This document shows, piece after piece, positions 1 to 8,036 of a stretch of 64,000 nucleotides of DNA; positions within the stretch are counted from its first letter, which is position 1; each line of letters begins with the position of its first letter. Location of the stretch: contig JALHIN010000001.1 in assembly GCA_022839995.1 (NCBI GenBank), positions 52,685-116,684 of the forward strand, read 5' to 3'. This DNA is from 79-D21 sp022839995 (lineage in GTDB: Bacteria; Synergistota; Synergistia; Synergistales; 79-D21). A program made the translations under genes and the position numbers. The notes below the pieces were generated by a model, which saw nothing but the letters and a program-made list of their open reading frames with translations, had not been told where the DNA came from and searched no databases.

Positions 1-382
1 GAATTTAGCCCAGGATGGTCGATTTCTCGAATGGGCCAGTGTTCACGGCCACCTTTACGGAACGCTCCTGGATGACGTCGAAAGGCAACTGGAGAAAGGG
101 AATTCGGTCGTCCTGGAAATCGACGTGCAAGGGGCGCTCCAGGTAAAGGAGAGAGTTCCTGAGTCCGTGATGATTTTTATCCTGCCCCCGAGTTTTCAGG
201 AATTGGAAAAGCGTTTGGCTTCCCGCGGTACGGAAGCAAAGGAGGAGTTTGAAACGAGACTCCGAAACGCGTCCTCTGAAATCGCCCTTTCGAAGCGGTA
301 TGATTATGCGGTTGTAAACGACCAGGTCGAACGGGCGGCCTCTGAACTTGCAGAAATCATCAAAAAGGAAATGAACCGATAG
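1..382 (+). CDS. gmk: Guanylate kinase, C-terminal part (5' truncated)
   Basis: Converts GMP to GDP with ATP in the cytoplasm. The reading frame is open from base 2, so the start lies outside the window and about 126 residues are visible. They include the family hallmark FLEWASVHGHLYGT (GMP-binding region) and the EIDVQGALQV segment, followed by the usual ILPPS and RLASRGTE stretch of the lid and C-terminal helices. The stop is 15 bases before the rpoZ ATG, and gmk-rpoZ-coaBC-priA is a common bacterial order. Nothing is odd apart from the truncation by the window edge. Confidence 0.95.
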   Translation, partial: NLAQDGRFLEWASVHGHLYGTLLDDVERQLEKGNSVVLEIDVQGALQVKERVPESVMIFILPPSFQELEKRLASRGTEAKEEFETRLRNASSEIALSKRYDYAVVNDQVERAASELAEIIKKEMNR

Positions 383-397
383 AGGGGAGTGGATAGG

Positions 398-634
398 ATG
401 ATTTTTTACGACATCGAGGAAATCATCCGTAAGCAGGGTATCGATAACAAATATCTTTTGACGGTCGCGGTTGCGGAACGAGCCAGGCAGCTCAGCGAAC
501 AAAAGGGCCGTTATCTGGTGGAAGACACGGCAAGGGAGAAATACATCTCCCTTGCACTGGAAGAAATCGCCAGCGGCAAGGTCGTTTTTCTCAAGACCGG
601 AAAAGCCCGTGAGAAGGAAACGGAAGTGCCTTGA
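398..634 (+). CDS. rpoZ: RNA polymerase omega subunit
   Basis: Small structural subunit that helps assemble beta' into RNA polymerase. The 78-residue product begins MIFYDIEEIIRKQGIDNKYL and carries the conserved VAVAERARQL helix, the YISLALEEIASGKV segment and a charged C-terminus. I chose ATG 398 because a GGGAG Shine-Dalgarno lies eight bases upstream; an in-frame GTG at 389 would add three residues but lies in the ribosome-binding site. Its place between gmk and coaBC supports the assignment of this short protein. Confidence 0.93.
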   Translation: MIFYDIEEIIRKQGIDNKYLLTVAVAERARQLSEQKGRYLVEDTAREKYISLALEEIASGKVVFLKTGKAREKETEVP

Positions 635-636
635 GG

Positions 637-1863
637 ATGGAATGGAAAAAGGGACGTCGGGTTCTTTTGGGTGTCACTGGCGGGATCGCGGCGTACAAGA
701 TTCCGGAGCTGGTCCGGCGCCTGAGGGGAGCCGGAAACGAAGTGGAAATCATCCTGACGGAATCGGCGGAGAAACTGGTAAGCCCTCTCGCACTATCGAC
801 GCTTTCAGGCCGGCGTGTCTGGCTTCAAAAAGATTTTCTCGATTTTGACAACGGCTGGAAAATTCCCCATGTCACGTTGGCGGAATGGGCGGAAGTCGTT
901 TGCATTGCGCCCTGCACTGCGAATATGCTTCGCAGGGCCGCCAACGGAGAGGCGGAAACGCTGCTCGGGGCAACTCTTCTGGCAACCCGTGCACCGGTGC
1001 TCCTGTGTCCCGCAATGAACACCAACATGTGGGAACACGTGACGACCGCAAGGCATAAGGAAAACTGCCTTCGAAACGGATACCGTATTCTCGAACCGGA
1101 TACAGGTTCTTTAGCCTGCGGAACCGAGGGACGCGGGCGCCTTCCCTTGATCGAGGACATCCTGGAAGAAATCTGGCGCCTCCTTTGCCCGGTCCGCGAC
1201 CTCGAAGGCAAGAATGTCCTCGTCACTGCCGGACCGACCTGGGAATTTATGGATCCCGTTCGTTTCATCTCGAATCCCAGCTCGGGCAAGATGGGCTATG
1301 CCATCGCTCAAAGTGCGTGGTACAGGGGGGCGGATGTAACGATCGTTTCCGGTCCGGTTGCCATCCAGCCTCCACACGGAGTCTCGCTGGTGAAGGTCCA
1401 GAGTGCGGTCGAAATGCTGCAGGCGGTCCTGGAGAAGGCCGAGACGGCTGATTTCATCGTAAAGGCAGCGGCGGTGGGAGACTACCGTCCGAAGCACTTC
1501 TCCTCGGAAAAGATAAAGCGCAGCGGGAAAGCGGACCTCGAGGTGAAGTTCGAACAGAATCCGGACATCGCGGCCACTGTCGGCACAATGAAAAAAACCG
1601 GACAGGTCCTGGTCGGGTTTGCGGCAGAATCGCATCACCTCGAAAGGAACGCCATCGAAAAGATGAATGCGAAAAACCTCGACTATATCGTCGCGAACAG
1701 GATAACCGGTCCGGATGGTGCCTTCGGGTCCGACCGAAACTCCATCCACGTTCTAGGCCGAAACGGAAGGAAATTGAACCTCTCCGGCTCGAAAGAGGAA
1801 GTCGCCTGGGGATTGTGGGATTTCATCCTGGAAGCGGGTTCGTTTGGTGCTCCACGAGATTGA
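637..1863 (+). CDS. coaBC: Bifunctional phosphopantothenoylcysteine synthetase/decarboxylase
   Basis: Carries out the second and third steps of coenzyme A synthesis: CTP-dependent ligation of cysteine to phosphopantothenate (CoaB) and FMN-dependent decarboxylation (CoaC). The CoaC half (about residues 1-175) has LLGVTGGIAAYK, the catalytic His in IPHVTLAEWA, PAMNTNMW and the reactive Cys in LACGTEGRGR. The CoaB half follows with VTAGPT, ISNPSSGKMG, AAAVGDYRP and KIKR. Start: ATG 637 is chosen on spacing to GGAAG; TTG 631, whose TTGA overlaps the rpoZ stop, is an alternative adding two residues. The full length of about 408 residues is usual for the fusion. Its 3' end overlaps priA by 20 bases. 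Confidence 0.96.
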   Translation: MEWKKGRRVLLGVTGGIAAYKIPELVRRLRGAGNEVEIILTESAEKLVSPLALSTLSGRRVWLQKDFLDFDNGWKIPHVTLAEWAEVVCIAPCTANMLRRAANGEAETLLGATLLATRAPVLLCPAMNTNMWEHVTTARHKENCLRNGYRILEPDTGSLACGTEGRGRLPLIEDILEEIWRLLCPVRDLEGKNVLVTAGPTWEFMDPVRFISNPSSGKMGYAIAQSAWYRGADVTIVSGPVAIQPPHGVSLVKVQSAVEMLQAVLEKAETADFIVKAAAVGDYRPKHFSSEKIKRSGKADLEVKFEQNPDIAATVGTMKKTGQVLVGFAAESHHLERNAIEKMNAKNLDYIVANRITGPDGAFGSDRNSIHVLGRNGRKLNLSGSKEEVAWGLWDFILEAGSFGAPRD

Positions 1864-3667
1864 CGTCGTTCTCCCCTCTCCTTGGTGGACTCCTCTTACA
1901 TATACCTTTGAAAGGCCGCTTCCGGAAGGCCTGCGGGTTTCCGTCCCGCTCGGAAGAGGAGTCCGAATCGGTTTCTCCTGCAAGTCGCCGGAGGGCTCGA
2001 ACCCGAATTTATCCGGAATGCGCCTCCGGGGGATTTCTTCCGTCATTGACCCTGTTCCCTGCCTTAGGGAAGAACTTTGGAGAACCATCCTCTGGCTGGG
2101 AGCGACCCTTCCCTTTGGGGTGGGGCACGTCCTGAAGACGGCCTGCCCATCCGCCCTTTTCAAGGGCGCACCCGTCGAAACCGAGGAGATTCCTCCCCGG
2201 CTGCCCAAGCAAAAAGCGTCTCGTTTCTTCTGCTATTCCCCCCGGGAATCGGACCGCTACAGGAGATACGTTGAAGAGCTTGAAAAGAACGAAAAAGGCG
2301 GGCTCATCCTTTTCCCGGATCGAGATCGGCTGCAGTCTTTTTACGAGTTTCTCCCGGAAAGCCTGAGACCGTTTTCCTGTCTATGGCCGGTCGGTGGCGG
2401 AGAGAGTCTATGGGAAAGCTGGCTATCGGTTCGCCGTCATGAAAAAACGATCGTGCTCGGGACATCCGGCGCAGTCTTTTCGCCGCTTAGGGAACTTTCT
2501 CTCGTCGTTGTCGAGGAAGAAGCCGATCCTGGGCACCAGATGCCCCCCTTTCCCAGGCTCAGTGCAAGAAGCGTTGCTGCAAAACGGGCTTCATTTTCCG
2601 GGGCCTCCCTGATCCTGGGAGGCACATTCCCTTCTTCTCGTGTTTTCCTTTCTTCCGGTGTGATTGCCACCGAAACCCCCAAGGGCCGGGTTTTCTTCGT
2701 AAAACCATCCTCTTCCCGGAAAGCGGAAGGGGAAGCCGCAGGTTCTTCTCGGGAGATCCCCCTGTCCGGGAAACTTCTTGACGAAACCCGCCGCTGCCTT
2801 AAAGATGGACGAAGCGCCCTATGGCTCCTTGACCGAAAGGGGTATGCCGGCGAGCTGCACTGCCTCGAATGCGACCGAACCGTCACCTGCCGGCGCTGCG
2901 GAGGCAGGACAAGGTGGCATTTCGAGAAAAAGCGTGGGGAATGCCTCGACTGCGGGGAAGAATCTTTTTGGCCCGAGGTCTGTCCCTTTTGTCGGAGTCG
3001 CCTTCTCGAAGCACGTCAACTGGGACTCGAGTCGACGTTCCAGGCTGCACTCGATCGGTTTGGCGAAGAGAATGAGATATTCCTCCTGCCCGACTTTGCA
3101 TCAATGGGGAAAAGAGCCAAAAGGGAACTTTACCGAAGAGTGGTCCACAAGGCGACGCTTTTTCTTGGAACCCGCTCTCTCCTCAGTTTGTGCAGGAACG
3201 TCGATGTCGGTCTTGTTGCCTGGCTGGACGCGGACACGTCGAACTGGAAGCCGGATTTTGGCGCGAAAGCCGAAGGGTGCCGCCTTGCCTGGGAATCGTG
3301 CTGGGTGGGCCGGAATGCGGATACCCGCCGGATCGTCCTGCAAAGCAGGAGACCGAAACAAGGCTGGCAGATCGCCATTGAAGCGGGGTTCCAGTATTTC
3401 TGGAGAAAAGAGCTAAGGGAAAGGAAAGAATTGGACCTCCCCCCGTATTCTTTTCTCGTGGAAATTTCGCAGGACGGGGAAACGTTGGAAAAGATCAAAA
3501 ACGTGATGGAAACGGAGGGGGTAGAAGTCCTCTCCGGCACTCGCGGAAACAACTCGATTCAAGTCAAGGTCCGTGATTTGGGAAAGATCCGCAATATCCT
3601 CGAGCCCTTTTTTTCCTTGAACACTACAACTGGCGAATTCCCTCGCCTTTGTGTCGACTTTGAATAA
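1844..3667 (+). CDS. priA: Primosomal protein N' (PriA) homologue with degenerate helicase core
   Basis: PriA-family replication-restart protein. About 607 residues, shorter than the usual 700-800. The zinc-binding region is intact, with four CxxC pairs (CLEC, CRRC, CLDC, CPFC, about residues 340-390), as is the N-terminal DNA-binding region (WWTPLTYTF). The helicase motifs are lost: no GxTGSGKT Walker A precedes ILFPDRDRL (about 155), where CYSPRESDRYRR is read instead; the DEEH box is EEEADPGHQ (about 223); and the C-terminal AGRAGR-type motif VI is absent. It therefore probably binds DNA and loads partners without unwinding. Actinobacterial PriA is annotated as similarly lacking helicase motifs. 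The start is TTG 1844 or the adjacent GTG 1847. Confidence 0.85.
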   Translation: MVLHEIDVVLPSPWWTPLTYTFERPLPEGLRVSVPLGRGVRIGFSCKSPEGSNPNLSGMRLRGISSVIDPVPCLREELWRTILWLGATLPFGVGHVLKTACPSALFKGAPVETEEIPPRLPKQKASRFFCYSPRESDRYRRYVEELEKNEKGGLILFPDRDRLQSFYEFLPESLRPFSCLWPVGGGESLWESWLSVRRHEKTIVLGTSGAVFSPLRELSLVVVEEEADPGHQMPPFPRLSARSVAAKRASFSGASLILGGTFPSSRVFLSSGVIATETPKGRVFFVKPSSSRKAEGEAAGSSREIPLSGKLLDETRRCLKDGRSALWLLDRKGYAGELHCLECDRTVTCRRCGGRTRWHFEKKRGECLDCGEESFWPEVCPFCRSRLLEARQLGLESTFQAALDRFGEENEIFLLPDFASMGKRAKRELYRRVVHKATLFLGTRSLLSLCRNVDVGLVAWLDADTSNWKPDFGAKAEGCRLAWESCWVGRNADTRRIVLQSRRPKQGWQIAIEAGFQYFWRKELRERKELDLPPYSFLVEISQDGETLEKIKNVMETEGVEVLSGTRGNNSIQVKVRDLGKIRNILEPFFSLNTTTGEFPRLCVDFE

Positions 3668-3682
3668 CAGGAGTGGATTCCC

Positions 3683-4993
3683 ATGGCTATCGTAACAATC
3701 GTCGGCAGGCCGAACGTGGGCAAAAGTTCCCTTTTCAACCGTTTGACCGGAACCCGCCGCGCAATCGTCGACAACATGCCCGGAGTCACCCGGGACCGCC
3801 TTTACGCGGAGGTTGAAGAAGGGGATCTTCGTTTTTACCTCGTCGATACGGGCGGATTGTTGCCGGATAGCGGGCATCCGCTCGATGAACTGATCGCTCG
3901 GCAGGTTAAGGTTGCGATCGAGGAAAGCGACGTCATCCTTTTTGTAATAGACGGGCGGGAGGGCCCAATCGGAATCGACCGGGACATCGCCTTGCTCCTT
4001 AGAAAATCAGGGAAACCGGTTATCGTCGCGGCGAATAAAATGGACGACCCGGTTCACGAAAACGAACTCTGGTCATCGATGGAGCTGGGGTTTGAACGGG
4101 TGGTTGGCATCAGTGCCGAGCACCGCAGGAACATCGAAGTCCTTCTTGAACACATCCGCGAACTCCTACCGGGACAAGAGCTTGAAAGCGACCGGGAAAC
4201 TCTGCGGATTGCGCTGATCGGAAGGCCGAATGTCGGTAAATCAAGCCTTCTAAACTACCTGGCAGGCGAGGAACGGGCACTGGTAAGCGACATTCCCGGT
4301 ACGACCCGGGATGTGGTTGATTCGATTGTCCAGCTTGACGGACGGATGGTCCGCCTGGTCGATACGGCCGGCCTCAGGAAAAAGTCTCACGTGGATACCG
4401 CCTTGGAATTCTACTCGACTGTCCGAACCTACCAGGCGATCGACAGGGCGGACGTTTGCGTCCTCGTTATGGACGCCAGGGAAATCGCCACCGAACAGGA
4501 CCAGAGAGTCGCGGGCCAGGTCATGGAACGCGGAAGGGGACTGGTCTTTTTGGCGAACAAATGGGATTTGCTGCCGAAAGCACCAAAACTGGGAGACGAA
4601 ATCCGTGACCGGATCCGGGAAGGTTTCGCTTTCGCCACGCACGTCCCACTCGTGTTCGTTTCCGCCCTTACAGGCCGGGGAATCGAGAAATTGCCGCCAA
4701 TCCTCTTCAAGGTTGCCGAAAACCGGAACCGCAGAATTTCCACCGGCAAATTGAACCGGCTTCTAAAAGACCTTCTTGCTTTTGAAAGGATGCCCTGCAG
4801 CCGCTCGGGAAAAGCGCTTCGGCTTTCCTATTGCACGCAGGTTTCCGTGGCTCCTCCTTCATTTGCCTTTTTCGTCAACGACCCGAAAATCGTCACGGCG
4901 TCCTTCAACCGCCATGTCGAAAAGAAATTGCGTGAATTGGAAGATTTTTCTGGTTCCCCGTTAAGAATTTTTTGGCGCGCACAGAATCCCTGA
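3683..4993 (+). CDS. der: Ribosome-assembly GTPase Der (EngA)
   Basis: Double GTPase needed for late 50S subunit maturation. Two tandem G domains are visible: the first P-loop GRPNVGKSSLFN at residues 8-19 and the second GRPNVGKSSLLN near 180, each followed by a DTxG switch II (DTGG, DTAG) and NKMD/NKWD specificity motifs. A KH-like domain fills about 350-436. The 436-residue length is typical. ATG 3683 is preceded by AGGAG. A stem-loop followed by seven T residues closes the gene and probably ends the gmk-der transcript. Confidence 0.97.
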   Translation: MAIVTIVGRPNVGKSSLFNRLTGTRRAIVDNMPGVTRDRLYAEVEEGDLRFYLVDTGGLLPDSGHPLDELIARQVKVAIEESDVILFVIDGREGPIGIDRDIALLLRKSGKPVIVAANKMDDPVHENELWSSMELGFERVVGISAEHRRNIEVLLEHIRELLPGQELESDRETLRIALIGRPNVGKSSLLNYLAGEERALVSDIPGTTRDVVDSIVQLDGRMVRLVDTAGLRKKSHVDTALEFYSTVRTYQAIDRADVCVLVMDAREIATEQDQRVAGQVMERGRGLVFLANKWDLLPKAPKLGDEIRDRIREGFAFATHVPLVFVSALTGRGIEKLPPILFKVAENRNRRISTGKLNRLLKDLLAFERMPCSRSGKALRLSYCTQVSVAPPSFAFFVNDPKIVTASFNRHVEKKLRELEDFSGSPLRIFWRAQNP

Positions 4994-4997
4994 AATG

Positions 4998-5026
4998 GAT
5001 GGACGCTGTCTCCATCGCATTTTTTT
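4998..5026 (+). terminator. Rho-independent terminator after der
   Basis: GATGGA (4998-5003) pairs with TCCATC (5011-5016) across a seven-base loop, followed by a run of seven T at 5020-5026. The stem is only six pairs, so efficiency may be moderate. Confidence 0.55.
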
Positions 5027-5037
5027 CGATCTTCCTC

Positions 5038-5067
5038 TTGACCTCCAGGGAACAAGCTGGTAATAAT
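5038..5067 (+). promoter_or_regulatory. Sigma-70-type promoter of hup
   Basis: TTGACC (5038-5043) and AATAAT (5062-5067) are separated by 18 bases, between the der terminator and the HU gene. This suggests hup is transcribed as a separate unit. Confidence 0.6.
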
Positions 5068-5133
5068 AACTTATAAAAGCTTTGTGAGGCGTCTGGTTCC
5101 GCCTCAACAATCCGTGGAGGAGGTGCTTTGGGA

Positions 5134-5412
5134 ATGACCAAGACCGACCTAGTCAGTGAGCTCGCCAAGACGACGAACATGAGCAAGAAAATGGCGGCTC
5201 ATGCGGTCGACGCCCTTGTTGGCGCGATTCAGGGTGCGCTGGCAAAGGGAGAGAAGGTCCAGCTGGTGGGCTTTGGAACCTTCGAGGTGAGGGAAAGAGC
5301 GGCCCGCCAGGGGCGTAACCCCCAAAACCCGAAGAAAGTCATCAAGATTCCCGCAAAAAAGGTTCCCGTTTTCCGTGCAGGCAAGGCCCTTAAAGATCAG
5401 GTCGCAAAGTAG
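5134..5412 (+). CDS. hup: DNA-binding protein HU
   Basis: Nucleoid-associated dimer that bends DNA. The roughly 92-residue product starts MTKTDLVSELAKTTNMSKK and contains the family signature GFGTFEVRERAARQGRNPQ, where the beta-arm inserts into the minor groove, and ends RAGKALKDQV. ATG 5134 fits HU N-termini and stands ten bases after GGAGGAGG; TTG 5128 is too close to that site. It is monocistronic, with its own promoter and a strong bidirectional terminator. Confidence 0.96.
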   Translation: MTKTDLVSELAKTTNMSKKMAAHAVDALVGAIQGALAKGEKVQLVGFGTFEVRERAARQGRNPQNPKKVIKIPAKKVPVFRAGKALKDQVAK

Positions 5413-5456
5413 GGGACTACCTCCACAAGAATCGCTTTCATTCTTTAGGAAAAGGA

Positions 5457-5482
5457 AAAGGGCGGTGTTTCAACCGCCCTTT
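5457..5482. terminator. Bidirectional terminator between hup and rsmA
   Basis: AAAGGGCGGT (5457-5466) and ACCGCCCTTT (5473-5482) form a ten-pair stem with a six-base loop, flanked by A-rich sequence on one side and T-rich on the other. The rsmA stop codon lies in the loop, so the same hairpin serves both converging genes. Confidence 0.8.
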
Positions 5483-6291
5483 CCCTTTTCGATTGAAGCT
5501 CTAAGAAGCTCCCAATCCTCGAGAGACAGTTCCTCCGCGCGGACTTTTTCCCCGAGGGAGAGGTTCCTCAGCAAGCTTTCTGCATCGCCCCCCCTGGACC
5601 TGAGCCAGCTTCCGAGATTGTTCCGTAGGGTCTTTCTCCGCTGGTCGAAGGCGCGCTGAAGGAGTTCCCTCCAGAGAGAATCCCTGGCCTGGTCAAAGCA
5701 CCGTTTAATGTGAATCGCAACAACCGTGGAATTCACTTTCGGAGCAGGCCGGAAGGCCGAGGGGGGGACGTTGAAGAGGCATTCGACGCGTCCCATCTTT
5801 TGCAGGGTGATCCCAAGCGGAGACCGATTCTTGCCGGGTTTGCCGCAGGCAAGCCGTTCCGCTGCTTCTTTCTGTACCATGAGAATCATTTGCCGGAGCC
5901 CGATCGGAACGAGTTCTTCGAGGAGCTTCCACAAGAGCGGGGTCGTGATGTGATAGGGTAAGTTCGCAACGAGTCTCCCGGGACAGGGCGATAAGCGTTC
6001 GGCCAGCTTTATCTTCAACACGTCCCCCCAAACAAGCGTGAGGCAGGGGTCCTTCTCCAGCGGGAGGAGAAAGGGGGCCAGGCGTTGATCCATTTCTATG
6101 GCAAAAAGCCGTGCGGGCGATTGGGATAGAAGCCGTCTGGTCAAAACCCCTTTCCCGGCTCCAATCTCGAGAAGAACCTCTCCAGGCCGAATTCCGGCAG
6201 AGGCAACGATACGGTCAAGGACAACCGAATCCACGAGGAAATTCTGGCCGATCTCCGTGTTTGCCTTGAACGAAAGGGAATGCTCCTTCAT
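5470..6291 (-). CDS. rsmA: 16S rRNA dimethyladenosine transferase
   Basis: Methylates the two adjacent adenines near the 3' end of 16S rRNA using S-adenosylmethionine, a late check on 30S assembly. The 273-residue product has QNFLVD, the SAM motif EIGAGKGVLT (about 43-52), the acidic IEMD, and the catalytic NLPYHI (about 110), followed by the C-terminal helical domain with PSAFRPAPKVNSTVV. ATG is at 6291. It converges on hup. The upstream tRNA-Pro has its own terminator, so rsmA needs separate expression or read-through. Confidence 0.96.
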   Translation of the reverse strand: MKEHSLSFKANTEIGQNFLVDSVVLDRIVASAGIRPGEVLLEIGAGKGVLTRRLLSQSPARLFAIEMDQRLAPFLLPLEKDPCLTLVWGDVLKIKLAERLSPCPGRLVANLPYHITTPLLWKLLEELVPIGLRQMILMVQKEAAERLACGKPGKNRSPLGITLQKMGRVECLFNVPPSAFRPAPKVNSTVVAIHIKRCFDQARDSLWRELLQRAFDQRRKTLRNNLGSWLRSRGGDAESLLRNLSLGEKVRAEELSLEDWELLRASIEKGKGG

Positions 6292-6302
6292 GCGTTCACC
6301 TC

Positions 6303-6337
6303 AAACAAAAAGCGGGAAAACCGAAGTTTTCCCGCTT
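6303..6337 (-). terminator. Terminator after tRNA-Pro
   Basis: A twelve-pair perfect stem (6310-6321 with 6326-6337, CGAA loop) is followed on the minus strand by TTTTTGTTT. It stands between tRNA-Pro and rsmA. Confidence 0.8.
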
Positions 6338-6343
6338 GAAACC

Positions 6344-6421
<78 letters not shown>

Positions 6422-6433
6422 AGAACAGCGTGT

Positions 6434-6462
6434 ATTTTAGGGCCAAACGAACGGGCGGTCAA
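6434..6462 (-). promoter_or_regulatory. Promoter of tRNA-Pro
   Basis: On the minus strand TTGACC (6462-6457) and TAAAAT (6439-6434) are 17 bases apart, about 12 bases before the tRNA 5' end. Confidence 0.75.
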
Positions 6463-6467
6463 GACAT

Positions 6468-6495
6468 TTGCCACGAACGCGAGAACGGATAGAAT
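6468..6495 (+). promoter_or_regulatory. Promoter of the trmB-rsmD-coaD operon
   Basis: TTGCCA (6468-6473) and TAGAAT (6490-6495), 16 bases apart, five of six matches each, 27 bases before the trmB ATG. It is divergent from the tRNA-Pro promoter and close to its -35 box. Confidence 0.6.
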
Positions 6496-6522
6496 GAAAG
6501 TGCGCCTTTAGGAGGGTTTCGA

Positions 6523-7488
6523 ATGTACGAATCGTTTCAGGACACCTGTTTGACCGCTCGGCAATTTTGCCTCGAAGCAGAAGGTTCCTTTTTCAAGGAA
6601 TACCCGAAAAAAGTTCTGGAAATCGGCTTCGGGAACGGAGACTTCCTGGTTCATCTGGCTCAGACCCTGGGAAAGGATACTCTCGTCCTGGGGCTGGAAG
6701 TGTCAGCCGTTTGCGTCCTGAAAGCCGCCAAGCGGATTTCGTCCGGAAAGATCGGGAACGCATGCCTTGTTCTTGGCGATGCCCGAACCATCCTGGAAAA
6801 ATGCGTTCCTCAGTCAAGCCTTGGACGCATTTACATGAACTTTCCCTGCCCGTGGCCGAAAAACCGACACGCATTCCGCAGGGTAACCGAAGGGAAGTTC
6901 CCCGAAAGCCTATCCAGGGTACTGATCCCGGGAGGAAAGTTTTTCCTCGTTACGGACGAGGAATGGTATGCGATGCAGGCCCGGGAAAGACTCTCCAGGG
7001 AGCCCAACCTGGAACTTCTTTCCCTTGAGGTCGACCCGCCGCTGGAGTTGACGACCAAATACGCTTCAAAATGGAAAGCCATGGGGAAAAATATCTACCG
7101 TCTCACGATCCAGAAAAAAAGCGGGACCGGGTGCTTTCGAGACTCCCAACCCAAGAAACCGGAGGAAATCATGTCCATGCACTTGAAGCTGCCCATCATC
7201 GACCCAAGGCAAGCCAGGCAACGAACCGAAGAACTGATCGGTGCGACCGGAGCCGAGGAGGCTTTTCATTGGTCCTTCAAGGCACTGTATTGGTCTTCAG
7301 ACGGACACGCCCTCCTCAAGACCATCACTTCCGATGAGGGTTTCGAACAGACTTTCTTTTTCCGGCTTGTTTTTCTGGAGAGAGAGTGTCTCGTCAAACT
7401 GGAAGATGCGGGGGCCCCACTGCATACTCCGGCAGTTCGTCTCGCCATGGAAGCGGTCGGAAGGCATCTTTCGTCTGTGCCGTGCTAG
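6523..7488 (+). CDS. trmB: tRNA (guanine-N7)-methyltransferase with C-terminal extension
   Basis: Methylates G46 in the variable loop of tRNA with SAM. The N-terminal 205 or so residues form the TrmB Rossmann methyltransferase: LEIGFGNGDFL (about 30-40), the NFPCPWPKNRHAFRR substrate motif (about 107-121), TDEEWYA and TTKYASKWKAMGK. After residue 215 comes an additional region of about 105 residues (from MSMHLKLPII) that is not part of the classical E. coli enzyme; extended C-termini are known in some TrmB proteins. An internal ATG at 7170 could start a separate protein, but there is no stop between the parts, so I treat it as one gene. AGGAGG precedes ATG 6523. Confidence 0.88.
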   Translation: MYESFQDTCLTARQFCLEAEGSFFKEYPKKVLEIGFGNGDFLVHLAQTLGKDTLVLGLEVSAVCVLKAAKRISSGKIGNACLVLGDARTILEKCVPQSSLGRIYMNFPCPWPKNRHAFRRVTEGKFPESLSRVLIPGGKFFLVTDEEWYAMQARERLSREPNLELLSLEVDPPLELTTKYASKWKAMGKNIYRLTIQKKSGTGCFRDSQPKKPEEIMSMHLKLPIIDPRQARQRTEELIGATGAEEAFHWSFKALYWSSDGHALLKTITSDEGFEQTFFFRLVFLERECLVKLEDAGAPLHTPAVRLAMEAVGRHLSSVPC

Positions 7489-7514
7489 GGCCGTCAAGCC
7501 CAGTGGGAAGATCC

Positions 7515-8036
7515 ATGATGAACCCGGTTCGTCCGACTTCCGCCAAGCTTCTGCAGAATTTGTTCAACCTTCTCGGTGAACCGGCCACCGGCCCCTTTCT
7601 TGACCTGTTCTCGGGGACCGGCCGTGTTGCCCTGGAAGCCGGCAGGCGCGGGTACAACCCGGTCGTCGCTGTCGAAAAGGAGCGTGTCGCCTGCAGGGAA
7701 TTGAGGGAGCGCTACAGGAGCAGGGAAACCGATTTTCAGCTCGAGGTCCTTTGCATGGATGTCAGGAGGGCAATGACGCTGCTTTGGAAACACGGCCATT
7801 CTTTTCATGTGATTTTTGCCGATCCGCCCTACGATAACGGATGGGTGGAGGAAATGGCGGTCGGATGCGCCTTTACCTGGATGAAGCTTCTCCAGGATGG
7901 TGGGGTTTTCGTTCTCGAACATTCATCGAGGGAAAATCTTCCAGGTTCCGTGAAAGATTCCGACTGGACAACGCGCCAATACGGGGATAGCTGCCTATCC
8001 TTCTTCAAAATGGGCCGAAGGAGTGAAGCTCGATGA
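7515..8036 (+). CDS. rsmD: 16S rRNA (guanine-N2)-methyltransferase RsmD-like
   Basis: RsmD methylates G966 of 16S rRNA. The 173-residue product has VRPTSAKLLQNLFNLL, matching the RPTxDRVREALFN region, then the SAM motif DLFSGTGRVALEA (about 29-41), AVEKERVA and the catalytic ADPPYDNG (about 102-109). The usual N-terminal strand (RIIaGxxkGrxL) is missing from the likely start: ATG 7515 or 7518, with GTG 7503 also possible. The frame stays open upstream into trmB but that sequence does not resemble the motif. It overlaps coaD by ATGA, and rsmD-coaD is a widely conserved pair. Confidence 0.9.
   Translation: MMNPVRPTSAKLLQNLFNLLGEPATGPFLDLFSGTGRVALEAGRRGYNPVVAVEKERVACRELRERYRSRETDFQLEVLCMDVRRAMTLLWKHGHSFHVIFADPPYDNGWVEEMAVGCAFTWMKLLQDGGVFVLEHSSRENLPGSVKDSDWTTRQYGDSCLSFFKMGRRSEAR

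Noticed and set aside
7170..7488. Separate gene starting at the internal ATG of trmB
   Set aside because: The frame is continuous with the methyltransferase part, and AGGAGG-type support is weak, so I kept a single gene.
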